Source: Sulfidibacter corallicola (GTDB lineage: Bacteria; Acidobacteriota; Holophagae; Acanthopleuribacterales; Acanthopleuribacteraceae). Taken from it: a stretch of DNA of 64,000 bases. Below are positions 17,277 through 27,079 of the stretch, piece after piece. The DNA lies in the NCBI RefSeq assembly GCF_017498545.1, contig NZ_CP071793.1, positions 9,914,256-9,978,255 on the forward strand. The letters are read 5' to 3'. The notes beneath the pieces are model-generated. The model had not been told where the DNA came from and made no database searches. It saw nothing but the letters and a program-made list of their open reading frames with translations. Each line of letters starts with the position of its first letter. Within the stretch, counting starts at the first letter, position 1. Made by a program: the position numbers and the translations under genes.

Positions 17277-20200
17277 ATGAAGTTCCCGGTTGCAAAAGCC
17301 ACGTTGTTTTTTTTGTGCTTGGTGCTGGCGCCGCCCAACTGGGGTCCTGGACTCATGGCCCAGCAGAAAACGCTGCATTTCGCGCGCTACGACGACCAGG
17401 CGGGGCTGTCGCAGAACTCCGCCCTGAGCCTGCACCAGGATCGCAAGGGCTACATCTGGATCGGCACGCAAGATGGCCTGAACCGGTTCGACGGCTACAC
17501 TTTCCGCACCTTCAAGAACGTGCCCGGAGATCCCCATTCCCTTTCGGACGACTGGGTATGGGTGATCGACGAGGATCGCAACGGCACCATGTGGGTGGGC
17601 ACCCACTCCGGCGGATTGAACCGGTTTCACCGCGATACGGAGCGCTTCGATCGCTACCCGGCGGATCGGGCGAATCCCGACATGCTGGCGGACGCCGAAG
17701 TCCGGGCGTTCTACCAGGATCCACAAGGCACCATTTGGGTGGGCACCCGTCACGGCGGGTTGCACCGGTTGCGGGCCGACGGGCGCGGCTTCGATCGGCT
17801 GAACCGAACCGTACCCGGCGGACCCGACATGTCGCGGGCCTTCGTCACCGAGATTTTGGAGGACCGATCGGGCCTGCTTTGGGTCGGCAGCCACAAGGGA
17901 CTATTCACCTTCGACTCCAGCCGCGAGATCCTGGTGCCCTACTTGGGTCCGTCGGAGCTGGACCAAATTCAGGTGACGGCCATCTTCGAGGGCGACGACG
18001 GCACCTTGTGGATCGGCACCACACAACACGGCCTCGTTCGCTTGAATCCGGTGACGGGCGAAGCCCGCGGGTATCGCCTTGACGACCAAATCTCCAATGC
18101 GGGCAGCGTCAACCACATCACCGGGCTCGTACCGGCTCGAGACGGGACCATCTGGTTGGCCACGCGAGTGGGTCTGCAACGCCTGACACCGGGTACGGAG
18201 TCGCTGGAAGCCTTTCGTCACGACCCGGGTGTGCCCGAATCGCTCTCGTCGAACCTGGTCCTGAGCGCGATGGAAGACAGCACGGGCGTGTTGTGGTTCG
18301 GCACCTTGGATCGCGGGGTCAACAAGTTCAACCCCAAAACCGAAGTGTTCGCCCACTACCAAAGCACTTCCGACACCGAACGCTCCCTGGGCGGCGACCA
18401 GGTGCGCTCGATGGCCCTGGACGCCGAAGGCCATCTCTGGGTCGGGCTCGGCGGCAACGGCTTGGATTTCGTCGATCGGCAAATGAACCAGGTCACCCAC
18501 TATCGCAACGACCCCCAAGATCCGAATTCCCTCGATCACGACCTGGTGGAGGCGGTCTACGTGGATCGCGGCGGCTCGGTATGGGTGGGCACCTACACCG
18601 GGGTCAACCGCTTCGATCCGGAAACGAACGGTTTCGTTCGCTACCTGCCCGATCCCCAGAATCTCTCGTCGCCGGATCGGATCGGTGTCGATTTCGTGGT
18701 CGAGATTCTCGAGGACCGCGAAGGCCTGCTGTGGTTCGCCTCCTACGGCAAAGGCCTGGATGCCTTCGATTCGCGTACCGGTACCTACCGCCACTACGTC
18801 AGCAAACCGGATGACCCCACCACCCTGAGCAACGACACGGTGACGACACTGCTGGAAAACGAGGACGGCGATCTCTGGGTCGGGACCACCCAAGGCCTCA
18901 ACCTGTGGAACCGGGAAAACGAGACCTTTCGACAATGGAGACACCAATCCGACGAAGACGGCTCCCTGAGTCACAACTCGGTGGTGAGCCTGTGCATCGC
19001 TGCCAACGGGGCGCTTTGGGTCGGAACCCACAGCGGACTCAACCGCTACCACCCGGAAACCGACCAATTCACCAGCTATTCGGAACGTTTCGGGTTCCTG
19101 AACGACAATTGCGTCGCCATGCTCGAAGACGATCAGGGCCGAATCTGGATCAGTACCAACAAAGGACTGATCCGATTCGAGCCGGAGACCGAGAAGTTTC
19201 GAACCTTCACCTACGACGATGGCTTGCAGGGCAATGAATTCCACATGGGTGCAGCCACCCGGAGCCCCGACGGCACCATGTTTTTCGGGGGGCTCAACGG
19301 CATCACGGTATTCGATCCGAATCTGATCAAGCCGGACAGCATCCCACCGAAGGTCGTCCTCACGGAATTGAGCCTGCTCAACAAACCGGTGGCCTTGTCC
19401 ACACCGGCTCGACCCACGCCCCTGACCGTTCCCATCGACCGGATGAGCTCGTTGACGCTCGACCACACCCACAACGATTTCACCCTGACCTTCAGCGCGC
19501 TGCACTACGCCAATCCCCAGAAAAACCGGTTCCGCTACAAATTGGAAGGCTTCGACACACACTGGGTCAACGTCAATGCGAGCCGTCGCATCGCCACCTA
19601 TACCAACCTGGATTCGGGCGAATACGTGTTCCGCGTGGAGGCCATCAACCTGGACGGGGTCGCCAGCGCACGGGGCCGTCACCTGGGAATTCGCATCACC
19701 CCACCGCCATGGCGAACCACCTGGGCTTACACTCTTTACTTCCTTGGAGGCAGCTTCCTTCTGATCTGGATCGTCACGGCCCAACGGCGCAAACTGGCGT
19801 TCGAACGCAGCGTGAACGAACGTCTCAAACAGGTCGACCGTCTCAAGGACGAGTTCCTCGCCAACACCTCCCACGAGCTGCGGACGCCATTGAACGGCAT
19901 CATCGGCCTGGCGGAATCGCTCCGCGACGGTGTCGCGGGACCGGTCGCCGATCAGGTGGATGCCAACCTGGCCATGATCGTCTCCGGCGGACGCCGGCTG
20001 GCCAGCCTGGTCAACGACATTCTGGATTTCTCCAAATTGCGCAACCACAACCTGGAACTCAACCGCACGGCGGTCGATCTGCGCCCCCTGTGCGACGTGG
20101 TGGTGACCCTCTCGCGGCCCCTGATCCGTTCCAACAAGTTGGTCCTGGAGAACCAGGTGGAACGCGACATGATCGTGTACGCCGACGAGAATCGCGTCCT

Positions 20201-22469
20201 TCAGATTCTCCACAACCTGGTGGGCAACGCGATCAAGTTCACCGACGCGGGTTCCGTGCGGCTGCGGGCCGAACGCCGCGACGGCTTCATTCAGGTGGAG
20301 GTCAGCGATACCGGGATCGGCATCGCCCAGGAGCAGCAGGAACGGATTTTCGAGTCCTTCGCCCAGGCGGACGGCTCCGACGAGCGCAGCTTCGGCGGAA
20401 CGGGCCTCGGTCTTTCGGTCAGCAAGGAACTGGTGGGCCTCCACGGCGGCACCATCGGGGTGCACTCCACCCGCGGTGAGGGTGCCACCTTCTTCTTCAC
20501 CCTGCCGATCTGCGACGCGGCGCCCGAATCGATTCAGATCGGCCAGGCGGCGACCCAGGTGCCCCGACCGATCCCCGACCTCGCCGCCAACGCCATCGTT
20601 CGCCCGACCCGCGAAGGTAGCGATGCCCGCATCCTGGTCGTGGACGACGAGCCCGTCAATCGCCAGGTGTTGATCAACCATCTTTCGATGCGCGGATTCC
20701 ACAGTGTCGAGGCCAGCGACGGACACGAAGCCTTGCGGCTCATTCGCGAGGAGACGCCCTTCGACCTGGTGCTGTTGGACGTCATGATGCCGCACCTCTC
20801 CGGTTACCAGGTGTGCGAAGAGATCCGCAAACAATTCGGTCCCCACCAGTTGCCCATCATTTTCCTGACCGCCAAGAACCGCGTCAGCGACCTCGTCTCG
20901 GGCTTCGCGATCGGTGGCAACGACTACCTCACCAAGCCGATCATGAAGGAGGAGTTGCTGGCTCGAGTAGACACCCACTTGGATTTGGCGCGTTTCAACC
21001 ACGACCTGGAGAAGAAGGTCAACGCCCGCACCGCCGAGTTGCGGCTGCGCAACGAGGAACTGGAGACCCTGGACCAAATCGTGCGAACGGTCAACCAGCA
21101 GGTCCATCTCGGGGAGTTGGCGCAGACGCTGCTCGACCAGGCGATCGCCCTGGTCTATTCGGCCCGGAAGGGGTTCTGCCTGGTCTACGACGACACCGAA
21201 CAGGTCTTTCGCTGCGAGGCCGCCAGCGGCTATACCGCCGGAGGACTCTATTTGGAGGAGCACGCGTTTCAGCAGTTGCTGAACGAAGATCAGTTGATGC
21301 CGCAACAGACGACCTCGGGCGTCTACACCATTCGCGGCGACCTGCAACCGCGCAACGGCATCAGCCTGCCGCTGGCGGCTTCACGCCTTCTGATCGCGAT
21401 GCCGTTCGGCAGAACCATGGGGGCCTTTCTGGTGCTCGACCATCCGGAAACGCCGGATGCCTTCCGCGACACCGACATCCACATGCTGTCGCGTTTTCGC
21501 GAACACGCGGTGACGGCCATGACCAAGACAAAAATGATTCGCGACCTGGTCAAGACCCGCAAAGACCTGGTGGATTCGGCCCACGTGGCGGGCATGGCGG
21601 AGATCGCGGTCAACGTGGTCCACATGGTGGGCAATTCCCTGAACAGCCTGACCACCACGACCCAACTGCTCGAAACCGAGCTGAAAAACAACCGCAACCT
21701 GACCTTTTTCGACAAGCTGATGGGCAAGATGAACCCCGACGACGAGCACTGGGCCACCTTCGTGGAAAACAGTGAACAGGGTCAGAAGGTGCGCGAGATT
21801 TTCAGCCGCATCGGTGCCGGACTCCACGAGCACCAACAGAAACTGGCCCGGGAGGTGGATGACCTGTCCGCCCACGTGCGCAACATCCAATCGGTCCTAC
21901 AGGACCAGGAACGCTACGCCGGTCTCGCCGAACACTACGGCGAGCGCGTACGTCTGCGCGAAGTGATTCGGGCCGCGGTCGACAACGCCTCCTACCTGTT
22001 CGAGGAAACGGACATCCACATCGTTCGCGAAATCGAGGATGTGCCGCCCGTCTGGCTCAACCCGGTCAAAATGCAACGCATCCTGCTGTGCCTGCTCAAA
22101 AATGCCTGGGAGGCGATGCTGCAAAGCCATCACAAGCAGATCACGATCCGCTGCAAGGATCACGGAGACGAGATCCACCTTTCGGTGAGTGATACCGGGA
22201 GCGGCATCGCCCTGGCCGAACACCCCAAGATTTTCGCGCAAGGGTTCACCACCAAGCAGGATGCCAAGGGATTCGGTCTTCATTATTGTGCCAACGCGGT
22301 CTCGGAGATGGGGGGCACCATCGAAGCCAACAGCTCGGGACCCGGCGCCGGCACCACCGTGACCATTCTGTTGCCGCGCAGGGAAGGTCCCCTGCCACAG
22401 GAGCCGGATGCCGCCGGAGAAGCCGAGCAGGCGACCAATACCGGCGAGATTCAGCGGGGTGTTGGCTGA
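17277..22469 (+). CDS. Hybrid kinase: beta-propeller sensor, HK-REC-GAF-HK
   Basis: 1,730 residues. Signal/anchor 1-30; about fourteen Reg_prop repeats (~35-700; recurring (I/L/M)W(I/V)GT and LNRF) form two beta-propellers; Y_Y_Y domain ~725-800; transmembrane helix ~815-835; HisKA with HELRTPLNG (His866); ATPase domain with NLVGNAIKF and GTGLGLSVS; receiver with phospho-acceptor Asp1168 (LLDVMMP) and Lys in LTKPI; GAF-like region ~1270-1390; then a second kinase core with VHMVGNSLNSL (His1449) and LLKNAWEAM, GFTTK, GFGLHYC. The front half is the plan of Bacteroidetes hybrid two-component carbohydrate sensors, but the output is a second kinase instead of an AraC domain. A TonB receptor follows 257 bp downstream on the same strand. 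Confidence 0.9.
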   Translation: MKFPVAKATLFFLCLVLAPPNWGPGLMAQQKTLHFARYDDQAGLSQNSALSLHQDRKGYIWIGTQDGLNRFDGYTFRTFKNVPGDPHSLSDDWVWVIDEDRNGTMWVGTHSGGLNRFHRDTERFDRYPADRANPDMLADAEVRAFYQDPQGTIWVGTRHGGLHRLRADGRGFDRLNRTVPGGPDMSRAFVTEILEDRSGLLWVGSHKGLFTFDSSREILVPYLGPSELDQIQVTAIFEGDDGTLWIGTTQHGLVRLNPVTGEARGYRLDDQISNAGSVNHITGLVPARDGTIWLATRVGLQRLTPGTESLEAFRHDPGVPESLSSNLVLSAMEDSTGVLWFGTLDRGVNKFNPKTEVFAHYQSTSDTERSLGGDQVRSMALDAEGHLWVGLGGNGLDFVDRQMNQVTHYRNDPQDPNSLDHDLVEAVYVDRGGSVWVGTYTGVNRFDPETNGFVRYLPDPQNLSSPDRIGVDFVVEILEDREGLLWFASYGKGLDAFDSRTGTYRHYVSKPDDPTTLSNDTVTTLLENEDGDLWVGTTQGLNLWNRENETFRQWRHQSDEDGSLSHNSVVSLCIAANGALWVGTHSGLNRYHPETDQFTSYSERFGFLNDNCVAMLEDDQGRIWISTNKGLIRFEPETEKFRTFTYDDGLQGNEFHMGAATRSPDGTMFFGGLNGITVFDPNLIKPDSIPPKVVLTELSLLNKPVALSTPARPTPLTVPIDRMSSLTLDHTHNDFTLTFSALHYANPQKNRFRYKLEGFDTHWVNVNASRRIATYTNLDSGEYVFRVEAINLDGVASARGRHLGIRITPPPWRTTWAYTLYFLGGSFLLIWIVTAQRRKLAFERSVNERLKQVDRLKDEFLANTSHELRTPLNGIIGLAESLRDGVAGPVADQVDANLAMIVSGGRRLASLVNDILDFSKLRNHNLELNRTAVDLRPLCDVVVTLSRPLIRSNKLVLENQVERDMIVYADENRVLQILHNLVGNAIKFTDAGSVRLRAERRDGFIQVEVSDTGIGIAQEQQERIFESFAQADGSDERSFGGTGLGLSVSKELVGLHGGTIGVHSTRGEGATFFFTLPICDAAPESIQIGQAATQVPRPIPDLAANAIVRPTREGSDARILVVDDEPVNRQVLINHLSMRGFHSVEASDGHEALRLIREETPFDLVLLDVMMPHLSGYQVCEEIRKQFGPHQLPIIFLTAKNRVSDLVSGFAIGGNDYLTKPIMKEELLARVDTHLDLARFNHDLEKKVNARTAELRLRNEELETLDQIVRTVNQQVHLGELAQTLLDQAIALVYSARKGFCLVYDDTEQVFRCEAASGYTAGGLYLEEHAFQQLLNEDQLMPQQTTSGVYTIRGDLQPRNGISLPLAASRLLIAMPFGRTMGAFLVLDHPETPDAFRDTDIHMLSRFREHAVTAMTKTKMIRDLVKTRKDLVDSAHVAGMAEIAVNVVHMVGNSLNSLTTTTQLLETELKNNRNLTFFDKLMGKMNPDDEHWATFVENSEQGQKVREIFSRIGAGLHEHQQKLAREVDDLSAHVRNIQSVLQDQERYAGLAEHYGERVRLREVIRAAVDNASYLFEETDIHIVREIEDVPPVWLNPVKMQRILLCLLKNAWEAMLQSHHKQITIRCKDHGDEIHLSVSDTGSGIALAEHPKIFAQGFTTKQDAKGFGLHYCANAVSEMGGTIEANSSGPGAGTTVTILLPRREGPLPQEPDAAGEAEQATNTGEIQRGVG

Positions 22470-22726
22470 ATTTGTCATCGGACGGAGCGAATTCGTACCT
22501 CTGCCGGTGCGACGAAATCGAAAGGCGTTCCCAAAGTTTCGGGATTGAATCGTCTCATCCCCATCGACCCGAATCCAACGATGCGGGACCGCCGAATCCC
22601 GGCCAGGGTGAAATTTAACCTTGTGTCGAATCATAAATATGAATTAAAAAAATAAAGACTTCGTTAAACTTTATAGATAAACCAAGAAAAAAGAATCCCC
22701 GCCACTACCTGAAAAGGGGGATCGCT

Positions 22727-24733
22727 ATGGGACCCTATCTTCGCCTGGTCACGATCGCGTTCTGTTTCACATGGGCGTTCGCGGACGACATGGACTTGAT
22801 GGAGCTCAGCCTGGAAGAGCTGCTGACCATGGACGTCACCTCCGCCACCAAAACCACGGGGGTGACGCTCCAAAAGGCACCCAGTGTCATCCGGGTGTTC
22901 ACCCGCGAAGATATCGACAAGTTCGGGTTCACCACGCTCTACGACATGCTTTCCAACGTGCCGGGCATCCAAATCCAGGAGTATCGTTCCGGCCACCAGT
23001 TGTCGTGGATTCGCGGGGTGCAGGCCCGCTACAACAACAAGATCCTCTGGCTCATCGACGGGATCCCCATTCGCGACAGTTACTACGGGCACAGCTTTCT
23101 CGACGAAGGCTTTCCACTGGAAATCGTCGAACGGGTGGAGGTCATCAACGGTCCCGGAAGTGTACTCTACGGGGCCAATGCCTTTTCCGGGGTGGTCAGC
23201 ATCAAGACGCGGCAGTCCGGGCGCGAGGTCAAGGCCGGCTACAGCAGTCACTCCAGCCCGGAAGGGGCCCTCTACTGGACGGAAAATTCCTGGACCTTTT
23301 ACGGGGGCTTCTTCGATTCCGAGGGCTTTTCGCCCCGTCTGAACAACGACGGCAATGCCTGGGAACACAATCAGGACCGCGAGCGCACTTCGGCGATGAT
23401 TCGCTACAAAAAGGGACCCTGGGAAGCGGTGGTCAGCGCCACCGAATTCGAATATGCCGAGAACCACCGGGATTCCCGCAAGGACCGTTCGATTTCACGG
23501 GACCCGGCCTATGGTGCCATCAAGTACACCCGAAGCTACGACGATGCGTTTTCGGTCAACCTGGTGGCGTATTACGAACAGTATCCGCTGAGCAAGTTTC
23601 AACACCGGTTCGATGCCTCCGGCCAGATCACGCGCATCGAACGGGAAGTGTTCGATACCCTGATGTTCGGCACCGATTTGGACATCACCTATCGCACCAG
23701 GAACCACACGCTGGTGTTCGGCGCGTCTTTTCAACACGACGAAGACGACGGCATGTTCGCGGAAGACCTGTTCCCCGAACCGGAGCGCTCGAACAGCCTG
23801 GCGGTTTCGGGTGTGCAACGCGACAACATCGGGGTGTTCATTCAGGACATGTGGGATTTCGACGAAAAGTGGGCCCTGGTGACCGGCATGCGTTTCGACC
23901 ATCTCTCCGATTTCGACAACGAGTGGAACTGGCGAGTGGGATTGGTCACCGAGCAGGCGTCGTTCTACGGCAAACTGTTGGTCGGCTCCGCGTACCGCGT
24001 CCCCTCGTACCGCGAGTACTTGGACGTGGCGGCATTCAACTTCGGCCTCGAGCCGGAACACATGACGACCATCGAACTTCAAATCGGCAAGAAGCTGGCA
24101 CGCAGCGACATGAACCTCACTTTCTACCGGAACAGCTACGACGATTTCATCAAAGACCTGTTCGTCACGACGATCCGGGAACCCGACGGCGACCGCCTCA
24201 TCGACGACGAGTACGCCATCAACGCCGAAAACCGGGAGATCACGGGCCTGGAAGCCAACATCCGCTACTTCCCGACCGACGCGATCACGGTCGGAATCGG
24301 CCTCGAGGCGGTCTTGGACGCCACCGAAACGATCGGCGACATCGACAGCGACATCATCACGTCGACGGAGAACGAGACCGCGGAAACGGACCTCTTTTTC
24401 CTCGCGGACTTCACCTTCAACGCCATGATCGGCTATCGATTCGGCAAGGGTCACCGAGTGGGAGCCAACCTGTTCTATTTCGGCGATCGCGATGTGCCGG
24501 AGGGCTATCAATCCGGCGTTCCGGTGGAAAACCAGGACAGGGGCCTGGCCGACGCGTTCTTCAAACTGGATCTGTACGGAAAGTGGTCCTTCTCGCAACG
24601 CCTGGCGTTCAAGGCCCACGTTTACAACGCCTTGGACGAGGAGATCTACTCGCCCTCGTTCGACGATCCCGCCAAATTCGACAACGAGTGGCCAGGGGCG
24701 GAGTTCCGCGGCACACTGACTTACAAATTCTGA
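22727..24733 (+). CDS. TonB-dependent outer-membrane receptor
   Basis: 668 residues. Signal peptide 1-19 (ending FAD). Plug domain ~35-165 (TGVTLQKAPSVIRVFTREDI, LSNVPGIQIQEY, VERVEVINGPGSVLYGANAF) and a beta-barrel to a terminal LTYKF, the aromatic C-terminal residue expected for barrel insertion. The N-terminal ELSLEELLTMDVTSATKT is the common start of vitamin B12/colicin-type receptors of this class and lacks an STN domain. Imports an unidentified ligand. AGGGGGATC lies just before ATG. It follows the propeller hybrid kinase, which may control it; separate promoter likely in the A+T-rich 257-bp gap. Confidence 0.92.
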   Translation: MGPYLRLVTIAFCFTWAFADDMDLMELSLEELLTMDVTSATKTTGVTLQKAPSVIRVFTREDIDKFGFTTLYDMLSNVPGIQIQEYRSGHQLSWIRGVQARYNNKILWLIDGIPIRDSYYGHSFLDEGFPLEIVERVEVINGPGSVLYGANAFSGVVSIKTRQSGREVKAGYSSHSSPEGALYWTENSWTFYGGFFDSEGFSPRLNNDGNAWEHNQDRERTSAMIRYKKGPWEAVVSATEFEYAENHRDSRKDRSISRDPAYGAIKYTRSYDDAFSVNLVAYYEQYPLSKFQHRFDASGQITRIEREVFDTLMFGTDLDITYRTRNHTLVFGASFQHDEDDGMFAEDLFPEPERSNSLAVSGVQRDNIGVFIQDMWDFDEKWALVTGMRFDHLSDFDNEWNWRVGLVTEQASFYGKLLVGSAYRVPSYREYLDVAAFNFGLEPEHMTTIELQIGKKLARSDMNLTFYRNSYDDFIKDLFVTTIREPDGDRLIDDEYAINAENREITGLEANIRYFPTDAITVGIGLEAVLDATETIGDIDSDIITSTENETAETDLFFLADFTFNAMIGYRFGKGHRVGANLFYFGDRDVPEGYQSGVPVENQDRGLADAFFKLDLYGKWSFSQRLAFKAHVYNALDEEIYSPSFDDPAKFDNEWPGAEFRGTLTYKF

Positions 24734-26036
24734 GGGGGGTGGCGTTCGGTACATGACTCGGGGAGGCTGTTGCCGTCGTAAAGAACTTGAACCCCAGAGT
24801 CGCCACTCAGGTCGATGTGCTTCAAGTGGGTAACTCATCGAAGCGAGACGCAAGGGAGTTCCCGCATTTGCCGGAGAGGCGTCGTCGCAGTAGGTACCGG
24901 GCCCGCCCAGGGCGCCGGGCCGACTTTTCCAAGCGATCCAGGCAACGGGCGATCGAAATACCAATGAGCGAAGCCACTCGCTCCGTATCACGTCCATGTC
25001 GAAGTACGTTGCCTCCAGAGTTCCCGCATGCCGAGAGAGACGTCGTCGTCGTAGGTTGGCCGGCTCGGCCGACTTTTCGAAGCGATCCAATCGCGCTGTC
25101 GCCGCATGCCGAGAGAGTCGTCGTGCCAGGTAGGTCCATCGGCCCGATGGACTTTTCGAAGCGATCCATGCGTGGAGTTCCCGCATGTTTTGAGGATTGG
25201 GATTGCAGTAGGTTGGCCCGCTGGGCCGACTTTTTGACGCAAATTCCGACCAATGCACTAAGCCGGGATTTCTGCTCTATATTCGAACTTTACAGAGTTT
25301 GTTACATAAGAGCCACGCACCAGCGGGCTAACCCGCTCGATTTCGAGAATGAAACAAGGCGAAGTGAGCTAGCATGGTGGTCCCGGCTGCCTGAGAGGGT
25401 TGTCATGCCAGGTAGGTGCGACCGCTGGTCGCACATTCCAAAGCTCCTGCTTCTATTGGTGCTTCGCTCTTTGGCGTCTCGCATCTGCGGAGTGTGGATC
25501 GCTTCGAAGTGTCGGCCGGGCCGGCCAACCTACTGCCGCGCCGATCCTCAAAGCATGCGGGAACTCTGATCATGGATCGCTTCGACAAGTTCATCCGGCG
25601 GGCTTACCGCCCCTGATGCCCCTACCTGGCACGACGAATCTCTCGGCATTCGGGGACTCCAAGCAAGTTTGTTTCAAGAGAGCCACGAACAAACGGGGCG
25701 TATGCCCAGCTTGATTTCGAGAAAGAAACAACGCGAAGCGAACCAGTATGGTGGTCCCGGCTGCCTGGGAGGGGCGTCGGGCAGGGCCGGTAAGGCCAGG
25801 TAGGTTCGACCGCTGGTCGCACGTTCCGAAGCTCCTGCTTCTATTGATGCTTCGCTCTTTAGCGTTTCGTATCTGCGCAGCCTTGATCGCTTCGAAATGT
25901 TCAGCCGGCGGCTGAACCTACCGGGCACCACGAATCTCTCGGCATTCGGGCACTCCAATCGGATTCGTCGGAGGAGCGCAACCCATCGGCCGATCGAATC
26001 CGCCATTCCGAATCGGGTTGACCTCGGCGGTTCCGG
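24734..26036. repeat. Cluster of GTAG hairpin elements with different cores
   Basis: About 1.3 kb without genes. Hairpin cores, 19 nt unless stated: 25055-25073 GTTGGCCGGCTCGGCCGAC; 25134-25152 GTCCATCGGCCCGATGGAC; 25212-25230 GTTGGCCCGCTGGGCCGAC; 25416-25434 GTGCGACCGCTGGTCGCAC; 25511-25529 (minus strand) GTTGGCCGGCCCGGCCGAC; ~25803-25822 GTTCGACCGCTGGTCGCAC; 25899-25917 (minus strand) GTTCAGCCGCCGGCTGAAC. Two longer cores lie at ~24894-24923 and ~25582-25612. Heads resemble CGCATGCCGAGAGA...GTGCCAG, tails TTTTCGAAGCGATCC. A copy of the module ending ATGTAACAAACTCTGTAAAG is present in minus orientation at about 25290-25310. Confidence 0.85.
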
Positions 26037-26873
26037 TCAGCGTTTGAGGCCGCGCACCAGTTCGGCCAACAGGCGGTACTCGCCCTTTTCCAACTGCCAT
26101 ACCCTCAGGTAGAGGAACTCTTTTTCCGAGTTCGCGTAGCGGCCCGTGCCGTAGGTGAACCCCAGACTGCCCGAACCGTCGAGCTTGCCGCCCATGGGCT
26201 CCCAGGTGCCGCCGGCTTCGAAGGCCCCCTTGGCCACGGCCGCGTCGCGGCCCTGAATCGGTCGGGTCCCTCTGCGATACAACCGCACGTTTTGCGACGC
26301 CACTTTTTCGAAGGCCTGTTTCCAGCCACCTGATCGTTCCACCAGGCCAGCGTAGTGACGATCTCGTTCGGCGAGGATTTGCCATCCCTTCTCGGATTTG
26401 CGCGTCTCCTGGAGGGCGCGACCCTCCACCAGTTTCTCGGGCCAGTTGGCTTCCGGCATGTCGTCGTGGCTGACGCCGTCGTCGATCAGGACGCGCCAGC
26501 TTCCGTCCGCCTGCTTGCCCCACACCGACAGGAAGTGTCCGTAGTAACCCTGTCCGCCGGCCTCGTCGCGGAAGACGTAGGGGCCGGTCGAAAGGCCCAT
26601 CGATCGATCGGCGGAGATGACCACATGGGTCGGCTGCCACCACAGAGTGGCTTTACTGGGCTTTTTCTCGCGGAAAAAGTCCGCCCCGTTCACGGGCGTC
26701 GGCCGAAAGAGGATGGAATCGTCGGCCACCCACTTTTTGAAGGCCTCGACGATGGTGCTCTCGCGGGACGTCTGGGCAAAGGCCCGTTCTGCCTCGGCAA
26801 CCGGGTGCCACACCGGCTCGTGTACCAGGGTCGACAGCAGCCACATAGAAACCATGCTCATGGACAAAAACAT
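26037..26873 (-). CDS. Exported NTF2-like (DUF4440/SnoaL-type) protein
   Basis: About 278 residues. Hydrophobic signal (MFLSMSMVSMWLLSTLV), then AEAERAFAQTS...TIVEAFKKWVADDSILFRP and later GPYVFRD...GHFLSVWGKQADGSWRVLIDDG, the classic two halves of a DUF4440/NTF2-like cone fold. A second NTF2-like unit may follow (WEPMGGKLDGSGSLGFTYG..., ending ...FLYLRVWQLEKGEYRLLAEL). No catalytic role can be assigned; such proteins bind small molecules. ATG at 26873 has GGGGGATGAG directly before it; an ATG four codons earlier (26885) is the alternative. Divergent from a siderophore-type receptor across ~206 bp. Confidence 0.72.
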   Translation of the reverse strand: MFLSMSMVSMWLLSTLVHEPVWHPVAEAERAFAQTSRESTIVEAFKKWVADDSILFRPTPVNGADFFREKKPSKATLWWQPTHVVISADRSMGLSTGPYVFRDEAGGQGYYGHFLSVWGKQADGSWRVLIDDGVSHDDMPEANWPEKLVEGRALQETRKSEKGWQILAERDRHYAGLVERSGGWKQAFEKVASQNVRLYRRGTRPIQGRDAAVAKGAFEAGGTWEPMGGKLDGSGSLGFTYGTGRYANSEKEFLYLRVWQLEKGEYRLLAELVRGLKR

Positions 26874-27079
26874 CTCATCCCCCATTCGTGATCACATTTT
26901 TTTGTTGGTTCCTCAGCATACCTGAATCGGCGGATGACGGCACCCCAAGTCGGCGGAAATTCACCGGATGGCGGTTCGCATCGGGCGGTTCCGGAAAAAT
27001 CCGGACCTCGCGGGTGGGTTTTGTCGTAACTTGTGGTAATTCCCCGCAAGCATCGGGTAGAAAATCCCAGGAGGCCTCA

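Noticed and set aside
17901-21347. Antisense frame of about 1,150 codons opposite the hybrid kinase
   Set aside because: No domain content; sense frame has clear propeller and kinase motifs.
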